6,174 bases of DNA from Casimicrobiaceae bacterium. Lineage in GTDB: Bacteria > Pseudomonadota > Gammaproteobacteria > Burkholderiales > Casimicrobiaceae. A model generated the notes under the pieces. That model did not search any database and was not told the DNA's origin. It saw only the letters and a list, made by a program, of their open reading frames with translations. A program made the position numbers and the translations under genes. The stretch lies in contig CATPAO010000380.1 in assembly GCA_955652025.1 (NCBI GenBank), forward strand, positions 1 to 6,174, read 5' to 3'. This document shows positions 1 through 6,173 of this stretch, piece by piece (the stretch's first letter is position 1; each line of letters begins with the position of its first letter).

Positions 1-1
1 A

Positions 2-1759
2 TATCCGGGCGCGTCGGTCGAGGTGTCAGGCGGCTCGTTCGGACGCAAGGATGCTGTGTTCGAATACGGCGGTGCGAGCGACCGCGTCGATTATTACGCC
101 ACCGGCCATTTCGTCGATGACGCCGGCTGGGCCGACCACAATGCGAGTCGCGTCAAACAGTTTTTCGCCAAAATCGGCTACCAGGACAATGTCACCGATC
201 TGGATGTGAGCGCGACGCTCGCCGACAACACACTGGAAGGCGCGCAAACGCTGCCGCTGTCGATGCTCGGCAATCCGAAGCAGTCGTACACGTATCCCGA
301 CCACAACGACAACCGGCTGGCGTTTTTCAACGCCAAAGGCAGCCGCTTCCTGACCGACGCGCTACTCTTGGGCGGCAACGCGTATTACCGGCATTACCGT
401 TCGGCCAATTTCAGCAGCAACGTGAACGACCATTACGGCGAGCTCGATCCGCAAACCGGCTTGCCGCAGACGAACGAAGCAACCAACGACCAGTCGACGA
501 TCGATCAGTCGAGCTGGGGCCTGGGTCTGCAGCTGACCGCGAGCGGCAAGCTCGCCGGGTGGGCGCATCAGGTCGCGGTCGGCGCGAGCGGCGATTTCGG
601 TCGCACGCATTTCGTCCAGAACGTGCAACCGGCCGACTTCACTGCCGATCGTGGGACGTTCGCCACCGGCCGGTTCACCACCGACACGGACGTCGATCTG
701 CGCAACGACTATTACGGCGTCTACGCGACCGACACGGTGACGCTCGCGGAGCAATGGACGCTGACGCTCGGCGGCCGCTACAACCGCGCGCGGATCGTCA
801 TCGCCGATCGTAGCGGCGACGACGCGGCGTTGAATGGCGCCCACACGTTCTCGCGCTTCAATCCCGCGCTCGGCATCAACTACAATCCGTCGGCCGCATT
901 CACCGGCTACGCCGGCTACAACGAAGGCATGCGCGCACCGACACCGATCGAGCTCACGTGCGCCGATCCGTCCACGCCGTGCAAGCTGCCGAATCAGTTC
1001 CTCACCGATCCGCCCCTCGAGAAAGTCGTCGCGAAGACTTTCGAAGCGGGCGCGCGCGGCAAGTACGGCGCGACAAATGGTTCGATCGGTCTCTACCGAA
1101 CCGATCTGCAGAACGACATTCAGTTCGTCGCGAGCGGAAGCGGCACCGCCAACGCCGGATATTTCCAGAATGTCGGCCGCACGCGCCGCCAAGGCGTGGA
1201 AGTCAACGTCGCCACGCAAGTCGACCGGTGGTCGTTCAAACTGCGCTACAACCACATCGAGGCGACGTTCCGCTCGACGTTCGTGGCTTCCAGCCCGAAC
1301 AACTCGAGCGCCGATTCCGACGGCGCGATTATCGTCCGACCGGGCGACAGGATTCCCGGCATCCCGCGCGACTCGTTCAAGGTTCGCGCCGAATACGCGA
1401 TCGATGACCGCTCGGGCGTCGGCGTCAATATTGTCTGCGCGTCGTCGCAATACGCGCTCGGCGATGAGAACAACCACGACGCCAACGGCCGGCTGCCCGC
1501 CTACGCCGTCGTCAATCTGGACGCGCGCTACCAGGTGCTCCCGGACCTCCAGTTGCTCCTGCAGGTCAACAACGCGCTCGATCGACGCTACCAGACGCTG
1601 GCGCTCCTGGGCGCGAACGCGTTTACCGGTCCCGGGGGCACCTTCGGTCCCGCCCATGGCGTCGATCCGGAACGCGAACAGTTTCGGGCTGCGGGAGCGC
1701 CGCGCGGGATCTGGGTCGGGCTGCGATACCGTTTTGGCGCATCCGCCGAACGCGATTGA
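2..1759 (+). CDS. TonB-dependent outer-membrane receptor, C-terminal beta-barrel part (5' truncated by window)
   Basis: The frame is open from base 2 to a TGA at 1757-1759, giving 585 residues with no start in view; the GTG at 23 is an internal codon. The protein would be an outer-membrane transporter moving a ligand with energy from TonB-ExbB-ExbD. What is present is barrel: alternating strands with aromatic girdles, Asp/Asn/Gly-rich loops, a segment MRAPTPIEL followed by a loop with Cys320 and Cys327 (fragment numbering), the typical VNNALDRRY motif near residues 522-530, and a final strand WVGLRYRF ending at Phe578. Signal peptide, TonB box and plug must lie upstream. The full family length is usually 700-800 residues, so perhaps a quarter is missing. 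Seven residues follow the usual terminal Phe. It is followed after 21 bases by a multicopper oxidase gene, which hints at a metal-linked ligand, but no His/Met/Cys cluster in the visible barrel names one. The family call is firm; the substrate is unknown. Confidence 0.95.
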   Translation, partial: YPGASVEVSGGSFGRKDAVFEYGGASDRVDYYATGHFVDDAGWADHNASRVKQFFAKIGYQDNVTDLDVSATLADNTLEGAQTLPLSMLGNPKQSYTYPDHNDNRLAFFNAKGSRFLTDALLLGGNAYYRHYRSANFSSNVNDHYGELDPQTGLPQTNEATNDQSTIDQSSWGLGLQLTASGKLAGWAHQVAVGASGDFGRTHFVQNVQPADFTADRGTFATGRFTTDTDVDLRNDYYGVYATDTVTLAEQWTLTLGGRYNRARIVIADRSGDDAALNGAHTFSRFNPALGINYNPSAAFTGYAGYNEGMRAPTPIELTCADPSTPCKLPNQFLTDPPLEKVVAKTFEAGARGKYGATNGSIGLYRTDLQNDIQFVASGSGTANAGYFQNVGRTRRQGVEVNVATQVDRWSFKLRYNHIEATFRSTFVASSPNNSSADSDGAIIVRPGDRIPGIPRDSFKVRAEYAIDDRSGVGVNIVCASSQYALGDENNHDANGRLPAYAVVNLDARYQVLPDLQLLLQVNNALDRRYQTLALLGANAFTGPGGTFGPAHGVDPEREQFRAAGAPRGIWVGLRYRFGASAERD

Positions 1760-1780
1760 CCGCGCGGTACACTTCTCGTA

Positions 1781-1837
1781 ATGGAACGTCGTCGCGTATT
1801 GCAGGGGTTGGGCGCGATGGGACTCGCGGCGTTCGCG
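1781..1837 (+). other. Tat-type signal peptide of the multicopper oxidase
   Basis: Residues 1-19 begin MERRRVLQG, in which R3-R4 followed by x-V-L fits the twin-arginine pattern RRx plus two hydrophobic residues. A weakly hydrophobic, Gly/Ala-rich stretch runs to about residue 17, and A17-F18-A19 gives an AxA-type cleavage site before R20. Tat export is usual for CueO-type oxidases, although copper may be loaded after transport. The exact cleavage point is inferred, and processing further downstream is possible because the region up to residue 60 has no clear domain. Confidence 0.75.
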
Positions 1838-3403
1838 CGCACCACGTATTCCGACATCACCGCGAACGATTCCGGCGCCTTTTGCACCGCCGGCAGTCGA
1901 GTCTCGCGGCCGCTCTATGTTCCGCACGACACGGGCTATCTTGGCCGGCTTGCGCCGCGCGGCGCGCCGTTGGCGCTCGTCGTCGGACCACGGAGTAGCT
2001 TGCCCGTCGGCGTGGCGCACGGACCTTTCGCCTACCGGGCGCGGCACAACGGACGCGATTTCCAGAATCCCACGCTGATCCTGCGCCGCGGCGAGCGCGT
2101 GCGCATCGCGCTCGAAAATCGCCTGCCGGAGCCGACGATCGCGCATTGGCACGGATTGTCGGTCGACACGAAAAACGACGGCAGCGGTCTCAGCGTAATC
2201 GCCCCGGGCGAAAAATACGCCTACGACTTCGAGGTGCGCGATCGCGGCGCGCTGTATTGGTATCACCCGCACCCGCATGGCGCGACGGCGCGGCAAACCT
2301 ACCAGGGCCTCTTCGGTGCGATCGAGGTCGAGGACGAGGACGAGCGCGCGCTCCGGGCATCGCTCGATCTCGTTCCGGGGCGAACCGAAGTCACGCTCGC
2401 GCTACAGGACCGGCGCGGCGATCCTTCGTACGCGCCATCGCCGACCGATCTCGTACGTGGTTTTTTCGGCGACGAGCTTTTCGTCAACGGCACGCATTGC
2501 CCGTTCCTGGACATCGCTTCGCGGCTGTATCGATTTCGAATCCTCAATGCCTGCAACGCTCGCACGCTGCGTCTCGCATTCCGCACGGCGGTCGGAATGC
2601 GCGTCCCGTTCATCGTGATCGGCAACGACGGCGGTCTATTGCCGGCGCCGCAGCGCGCCGACGAAGCGTTTCTCGCCGCGGCCGAGCGGCTCGATGTGTT
2701 GCTCGACGTTCGCGATGCGGCGGTCGGCGACACGGTCGTTTTGCAATCCCTCGCGTTCGATCCGATGCACGCCGAGGTTGCGTCCGCTGCGCCGGTCGAT
2801 CACGCCGCGATGGGCCACGCGGCTCCCCCTGCAGATGCATCGAGCGCTGCGCCCCGCCATGACCACGGCGGGAGCTGGCCCGAAGGCGCCGCGCGCGCCG
2901 TTCTCGAACTGCGCGTGCGCGCCCGCGTTGCCTACGATCGCGCGCTTCCCCCCGTGCTGTCGCCGATCGCGTCGCTCGACGTCACCGAGGCGCGAGAACG
3001 GCCGTTTCGCCTGGGCTACAACAAGGGCCGCTGGCGGATCAACGACCAAGTGTTCGTGATGGGCGAGACGCCGATCGAAGTCGCGCGCGACACGACCGAA
3101 ATCTGGCTATTGCGCAACTACTACACGAGCATGCCGCACGCGATGCACTTGCACGGCTTTCATTTCGATGTGCGCGAGCGCGAGACCTCGCCCGATTTCA
3201 TCCACGCGCTCGCCGTCGACGACCGCGGCCGTCTCGCTTCCGATCTCGGGCGCAAGGACACGGTCCTGGTGTGGCCAGGCGAGAGCGTCCGCGTCGCGAT
3301 TCGATTCGCCTTGCCGTTCGCCGGCCCGCAAACGTACATGTTCCACTGCCACAATCTGGAGCACGAGGATGGCGGCATGATGCTCGGCGTGAAAGTCGCG
3401 TGA
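1781..3403 (+). CDS. Tat-exported multicopper oxidase, CueO-like three-domain type
   Basis: The 540-residue protein has all four copper-binding motifs of the family: HWHG at 122-125, HPHPHG at 162-167, HAMHLHGFHF at 453-462 and HCHNLEHEDGGMM at 522-534. By alignment to CueO, the type 1 copper would use H453, C523, H528 and M533; type 2 H122 and H456; type 3 H124, H162, H164, H458, H522 and H524. D133 matches the conserved proton-relay Asp of CueO. These enzymes oxidise Cu(I), Fe(II), Mn(II) or phenols in the periplasm and reduce O2 to water. The N-terminus carries RRRVLQG and a short hydrophobic stretch, a Tat signal. Three cupredoxin domains lie at roughly 60-185, 200-325 and 370-540, with a His/Met-bearing insert at 329-362. 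The length fits CueO (about 516) plus the insert. The ATG at 1781 is preferred because the twin Arg follows directly; no good Shine-Dalgarno is visible. It lies 21 bp after the receptor gene and overlaps the next gene by 4 bp. Substrate is not determined; copper oxidation is the first guess. Confidence 0.96.
   Translation: MERRRVLQGLGAMGLAAFARTTYSDITANDSGAFCTAGSRVSRPLYVPHDTGYLGRLAPRGAPLALVVGPRSSLPVGVAHGPFAYRARHNGRDFQNPTLILRRGERVRIALENRLPEPTIAHWHGLSVDTKNDGSGLSVIAPGEKYAYDFEVRDRGALYWYHPHPHGATARQTYQGLFGAIEVEDEDERALRASLDLVPGRTEVTLALQDRRGDPSYAPSPTDLVRGFFGDELFVNGTHCPFLDIASRLYRFRILNACNARTLRLAFRTAVGMRVPFIVIGNDGGLLPAPQRADEAFLAAAERLDVLLDVRDAAVGDTVVLQSLAFDPMHAEVASAAPVDHAAMGHAAPPADASSAAPRHDHGGSWPEGAARAVLELRVRARVAYDRALPPVLSPIASLDVTEARERPFRLGYNKGRWRINDQVFVMGETPIEVARDTTEIWLLRNYYTSMPHAMHLHGFHFDVRERETSPDFIHALAVDDRGRLASDLGRKDTVLVWPGESVRVAIRFALPFAGPQTYMFHCHNLEHEDGGMMLGVKVA
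2765..2866 (+). other. His/Met-containing low-complexity insert in the multicopper oxidase
   Basis: Residues 329-362, between the second and third cupredoxin domains, carry M329-H330, H341, M344, H346, H360 and H362 within an Ala/Pro/Ser-rich, probably disordered stretch. In CueO a Met-rich insert sits in the third domain close to the type 1 site, binds extra Cu(I) and gates substrate access. Here the insert lies somewhat before that point and is His-led rather than Met-led. A metal-binding role is inference from composition and analogy. Confidence 0.5.
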
Positions 3404-4518
3404 CCGCGCGCACGAAGCGCCTGCTTCTGATCGGCGGCGGTCACGCACATATCGAGGTATTGCGGCAATTCGCGAAGGCGCCCGAGCCGGGCGTCGAGAT
3501 CGTGCTCGTGTCACCCGAGTCGTCGCTCCTGTATTCCGGCATGTTGCCGGGCATCGTCGCAGGCCATTATTCGACCGGCGAGGCACAGATCGCGTTGCCG
3601 CCGCTCGCTGCGAGAGCATCGGCGCGATTCGTGCGCGACAGCGTTGTCGCGCTCGATCTGGATGCGCGAGCGGCGACATGTGCGGGCGGAGCAACAGAAT
3701 CGTTCGACCTGTTGTCGCTCGATGTGGGCGCGGCACCGGATCGAGCGCTGACCGGCGACGCCGATCACGTGCGACCGGTGCGGCCGCTCTCGGCGCTACT
3801 CGACGCATGGGAACGGATGCAGCCCGATGCCGTCACGGGGCGGGTGCACGCGATTGCGATCATCGGCGGCGGGGCGGGTGGCGTGGAGCTGCTGCTGGCG
3901 ATGCATTACCGGTTCTCGCGAACGCTCGGACCGCGCGCGCCGCGCTTTGCCCTCGTCACCGATCTGTCCCATCTCGTGCCGGGTCATCCGCCCGGTGTGC
4001 AACGGCGCGCCGAGGCGCTGATCGCGGCGCGCGCCGATCTCCATTTGGGCAGCGCCGCCGTCGCCATCGCGCCGCAAGGCGTCACCCTCGCCAACGGCGC
4101 GCACGTGACCGCGGACCGAATCGTGGTCGCGACGGGGGCGGCGACCGCACCGGCATGGGTCGCCGATTCGGGGCTCGCATGCGACGCCAAGGGCTTCGTC
4201 CGCATCGACTCGCATTTGCAGTCGATTTCTCACCGCTTTGTGTTCGCCGCCGGTGATTGCGCGGCGCCGGCGGATGCGACGCAGCCGAAGTCGGGCGCCT
4301 ACGCGGTGCGCGAAGGTCCGCCCCTCGCCGTCAACCTGCGCCGCATGGCGCGCGGCACGCCGTTGTCGGGCTATCATCCGCAGCGGCGAGCGTTATCGCT
4401 TCTCACCACCGGCCCCCGCCATGCGATCGCCGCCTGGCCGCCGTGGTGGGCCGAGGGCGATTGGGTGTGGCGCTGGAAGGACCGGATCGATCGCCGCTTC
4501 GTCGCGCGCTACACGTAA
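3400..4518 (+). CDS. FAD-dependent pyridine nucleotide oxidoreductase, solo relative of the N-terminal SelD-fusion domain
   Basis: The 372-residue protein has two Rossmann folds: LLLIGGGHAH at 8-17 (FAD) and IAIIGGGAGGVE at 152-163 (NAD(P)H), then VVATGAA at 242-248 and the second FAD motif FVFAAGDC at 280-287. YSGMLPG at 45-51 and the C-terminal WVWRWKDRIDRRF (355-367) are hallmarks of the family found fused in front of selenide water dikinase (SelD) in some bacteria; here the gene stops right after that end, so no SelD domain follows. Only three cysteines are present and no CxxxxC pair, so it is not a disulfide reductase; an NADH:quinone-type or other flavin electron transfer is likelier. 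The GTG start at 3400 overlaps the oxidase stop (GTGA), and the first residues lead straight into the FAD motif, so a longer version starting in the oxidase gene is unlikely. Translational coupling to the oxidase is probable. No signal peptide or membrane span is seen. The reaction is unknown. Confidence 0.9.
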   Translation: MTARTKRLLLIGGGHAHIEVLRQFAKAPEPGVEIVLVSPESSLLYSGMLPGIVAGHYSTGEAQIALPPLAARASARFVRDSVVALDLDARAATCAGGATESFDLLSLDVGAAPDRALTGDADHVRPVRPLSALLDAWERMQPDAVTGRVHAIAIIGGGAGGVELLLAMHYRFSRTLGPRAPRFALVTDLSHLVPGHPPGVQRRAEALIAARADLHLGSAAVAIAPQGVTLANGAHVTADRIVVATGAATAPAWVADSGLACDAKGFVRIDSHLQSISHRFVFAAGDCAAPADATQPKSGAYAVREGPPLAVNLRRMARGTPLSGYHPQRRALSLLTTGPRHAIAAWPPWWAEGDWVWRWKDRIDRRFVARYT

Positions 4519-4527
4519 TGCGCATGC

Positions 4528-4545
4528 ACGAGGCGCGTCTCGTTT
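4528..4545 (+). terminator. Short hairpin with brief T-run after the oxidoreductase gene (weak terminator candidate)
   Basis: ACGAG at 4528-4532 pairs with CTCGT at 4539-4543 around a six-base loop, followed by TT at 4544-4545. The stem is only five base pairs and the T-run is short (TTT at 4543-4545), so this is at best a weak intrinsic terminator. Its place, 10 bases after the TAA of the flavin gene, is suitable for ending the three-gene unit. Confidence 0.2.
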
Positions 4546-4550
4546 ATCAT
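4545..4550 (+). promoter_or_regulatory. Possible -10 box (TATCAT) for the phosphatase gene
   Basis: TATCAT differs from the sigma-70 -10 consensus at one position and lies in the only AT-rich patch of the 73-base gap. No TTGACA-like hexamer is found about 17 bases upstream (4522-4527 reads GCATGC). Transcription would start near 4557. The call rests on one hexamer. Confidence 0.3.
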
Positions 4551-4556
4551 TGACCG

Positions 4557-4595
4557 ATGAGACGAATCGGTCCGCCGCGAACGATCGCGCGATGA
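4557..4595 (+). CDS. Hypothetical 12-codon leader frame overlapping the phosphatase start
   Basis: An ATG at 4557, seven bases after the possible -10 box, opens a 12-codon frame (MRRIGPPRTIAR) whose TGA at 4593-4595 overlaps the phosphatase ATG as ATGA. Four of twelve residues are Arg, encoded by AGA and three CGA, codons that are usually rare in GC-rich proteobacteria. It could couple translation into the phosphatase, which has no visible Shine-Dalgarno of its own. A frame this short arises easily by chance, and no ribosome-binding site precedes it, so this is a candidate only. Confidence 0.2.
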   Translation: MRRIGPPRTIAR

Positions 4596-5401
4596 ATGCA
4601 GCGAGCGACCCCGTGCTGGCGGTGGCGGTACGCGCGGCACGCCGCGCCGCGAGCGTGATCGTCGATGCGACGCGCGACTTGCGCCGGCTCCCGACGTTTT
4701 CGAAGGAGCACGGCGACATCGTGTCGGCGGCCGATCAGGAGGCCGAAAGCGCGATCGGGGCGACGATCTCGGCGGCGTTTCCCGACCACGCGATTCTCGG
4801 CGAAGAGACGGGCGAGGTGACGGCGGGGAACGCGCAGTCGCCTTATCTTTGGATCGTCGACCCGATCGACGGCAGCCTGAATTTCATCCATGGATATCCG
4901 TACTACGCCGTATCGATCGCTCTCGCGAAAAACGACGAGGTCACGCATGCCGTTGTGCTCGACCCGGCGCACGACGAGCTCTTCACCGCCGTCCTCGGCA
5001 AAGGCGCGCAACGAAACGGCGCACCGATGCGCGTGTCGGCGTGCACGCGCATCTCCGAGGCGCTGATCGGCACCGTGTTTCCGACGCGCAAGAGCCCGAA
5101 GCTTCCCGCGTACCTGCCCGTGTTCAACGCGCTCATCGGTCAGTGCGCGGGCGTGCGCCGCGCCGGCGCCTGCGCGCTCGACCTCGCGCATCTCGCCGCG
5201 GGGCGCCTCGACGGTTTCTGGGTGACGAGCCTCCGCGCATGGGACGTCGCCGCGGGTGCGCTGCTCGTCACCGAAGCCGGCGGCCGCGTCGGTGACTTCG
5301 CCGGCGGCACCGAATATCTGCGCACGAACGAAGTGATCGCCGCGACGCCCGGCCTCTTCAATCCGCTGCGCGAGGCGATCGTGACAGCGCTTCCGGCGTG
5401 A
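4592..5401 (+). CDS. suhB: Inositol monophosphatase family protein, SuhB-like
   Basis: The 269-residue protein has the full metal-dependent phosphatase signature: GEETGE at 70-75, WIVDPIDGSLNFIHG at 87-101 and WDVAAG at 217-222. Metal ligands by family analogy are E71, D90, the I92 carbonyl, D93 and D218; D48 matches the Asp that helps activate water. The residue equivalent to the catalytic Thr95 of human IMPase is Ser95. The enzyme hydrolyses inositol-1-phosphate and related sugar phosphates in the cytoplasm; in E. coli the SuhB member also joins the Nus factors in rRNA antitermination. Length (SuhB is 267) and the start MNAASDPVLAVAVRAARRA, which lines up with the MHPMLNIAVRAARKA-type start of SuhB, support the ATG at 4592. 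A TTG at 4550 is an alternative start giving 14 more residues. The gene is separated by 73 bp from the flavin gene, so it may have its own promoter, and its 3' end overlaps a convergent gene. The family is certain; the symbol suhB is likely by similarity. Confidence 0.93.
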   Translation: MNAASDPVLAVAVRAARRAASVIVDATRDLRRLPTFSKEHGDIVSAADQEAESAIGATISAAFPDHAILGEETGEVTAGNAQSPYLWIVDPIDGSLNFIHGYPYYAVSIALAKNDEVTHAVVLDPAHDELFTAVLGKGAQRNGAPMRVSACTRISEALIGTVFPTRKSPKLPAYLPVFNALIGQCAGVRRAGACALDLAHLAAGRLDGFWVTSLRAWDVAAGALLVTEAGGRVGDFAGGTEYLRTNEVIAATPGLFNPLREAIVTALPA

Positions 5402-6173
5402 TTGGCGCCACGGCGGGACGCGTTCGCGACGGGGCGGGCAGAAACAGGATCGCGCAAAGCGTGAGAAACGCGATGCCCGCCATCGCCGCCAACAGCGTCG
5501 CGAAGCCCGCCGCCTTGACGATCGGACCGAGCAGCCAGACGGCGATCGAGCTGACGCCGTACGCCACCGTCAGCCGCATTCCGGACACGCGCGAGCGCAT
5601 CCGATCGTCGACATGGCGGACAATCATCGCGTCGGTGAACGGAATCGCGCCGAACACCGCAATCATGAATGCGATCATCAGCGCGTACAGCGTCCATCCT
5701 TGTGCCGACGCCGCAAGCGCGAACAGCGGCACTTGGCAGGCCACGATCGCGAAGTAAAGGTACTTGAGTGGGACGCGGTCGATCAGCGACCCGACGGCGA
5801 TCTGCGCCAGCGATCCCGCGACGTAGACGAGTGCCAAGAGCACGCCGAGGCGCGCAGGATCGCTGAGGATGCCCGTCAGCCGCTCGCGCAAGAGCTCGCC
5901 GTTGCCGTTGGTGGTGAAATTGAACAGCAAGCTCGCCGTAACCGACGCGATGGTCAGCACCGCGAAAATGCGCGCCAGTTGCGGCGCCGGCAGCTCGGCC
6001 TGCGACGCGCTCCGCTTCGCGGGCGGTTGGGCTTCTTCGGGCGCCAGGCACGCGAATGCGACTCCGCAGCCGATCGCGATCAATGCGGGGACCACGAAAG
6101 CGGCGCGCCAACCCGCGTACTGGACCAAATATCCTGTCGTCACGGCGGACAGCGCGACGCCGAGATTGCCGGA
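5358..6173 (-). CDS. Major facilitator superfamily transporter, C-terminal part (start lies beyond the window)
   Basis: Read on the minus strand, the frame is open from base 6173 to a TGA at 5358-5360, giving 271 residues. Eight hydrophobic segments are visible, fitting helices 5-12 of a 12-helix transporter. They are residues about 3-20 and 24-44, a charged central loop (45-68) rich in Pro, Lys and Glu, then about 69-88, 109-131, 138-157, 160-180, 199-219 and 223-246. GSLIDRVPLK at 128-137 (fragment numbering) sits in the loop after helix 8, the place of the MFS loop motif that recurs in the second half. The GNLGVAL segment near the fragment start fits helix 5. A tail of about 25 Pro/Arg/Ala residues follows helix 12 and is encoded partly opposite the phosphatase gene. 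It is an inner-membrane secondary transporter; nothing visible identifies the substrate or tells uptake from efflux. A GTG at 6143 is internal, not the start. Confidence 0.93.
   Translation of the reverse strand, partial: SGNLGVALSAVTTGYLVQYAGWRAAFVVPALIAIGCGVAFACLAPEEAQPPAKRSASQAELPAPQLARIFAVLTIASVTASLLFNFTTNGNGELLRERLTGILSDPARLGVLLALVYVAGSLAQIAVGSLIDRVPLKYLYFAIVACQVPLFALAASAQGWTLYALMIAFMIAVFGAIPFTDAMIVRHVDDRMRSRVSGMRLTVAYGVSSIAVWLLGPIVKAAGFATLLAAMAGIAFLTLCAILFLPAPSRTRPAVAPITPEALSRSPRAAD

Noticed and set aside
1768..1773. TACACT just before the oxidase ATG as a -10 box.
   Set aside because: It matches only four of six consensus bases, has no suitable -35 hexamer, and the tight spacing to the receptor gene fits co-transcription.
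834..1781. A 315-codon plus-strand frame inside the receptor gene.
   Set aside because: Composition is dominated by Arg, Ser and Thr, typical of an out-of-phase reading of GC-rich coding DNA; the receptor frame has clear barrel motifs over the same bases.
1757..1783. The receptor and oxidase lie in the same reading frame, separated by one TGA and seven sense codons, raising TGA read-through or selenocysteine given the SelD-like neighbour.
   Set aside because: The oxidase begins with its own Tat signal and would be mis-targeted in a fusion to an outer-membrane barrel; no stem-loop typical of a SECIS element was recognised after the TGA.
362..2296. A 644-codon open frame on the minus strand opposite the receptor and the start of the oxidase.
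   Set aside because: Its product is Arg/Ala/Val-rich with no recognisable domain, and it lies antisense to two well-supported genes. Long antisense frames are expected in GC-rich DNA.
3271..3399. A longer version of the flavoprotein starting within the oxidase gene.
   Set aside because: The added 43 residues are Arg-rich and overlap the conserved HCH motif of the oxidase; the FAD motif begins eight residues after the GTG at 3400, the expected distance.
4238..4591. A long N-terminal extension of the phosphatase reaching into the flavoprotein gene.
   Set aside because: The extra residues are Arg/Ala-rich, overlap a well-supported gene in another frame, and the ATG at 4592 gives the usual SuhB length and N-terminus.
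5140..6111. A 323-codon minus-strand frame over the MFS gene and the phosphatase end.
   Set aside because: It is Arg-rich and lacks membrane segments, whereas the competing minus-strand frame (to 5358) shows eight helices of an MFS transporter.
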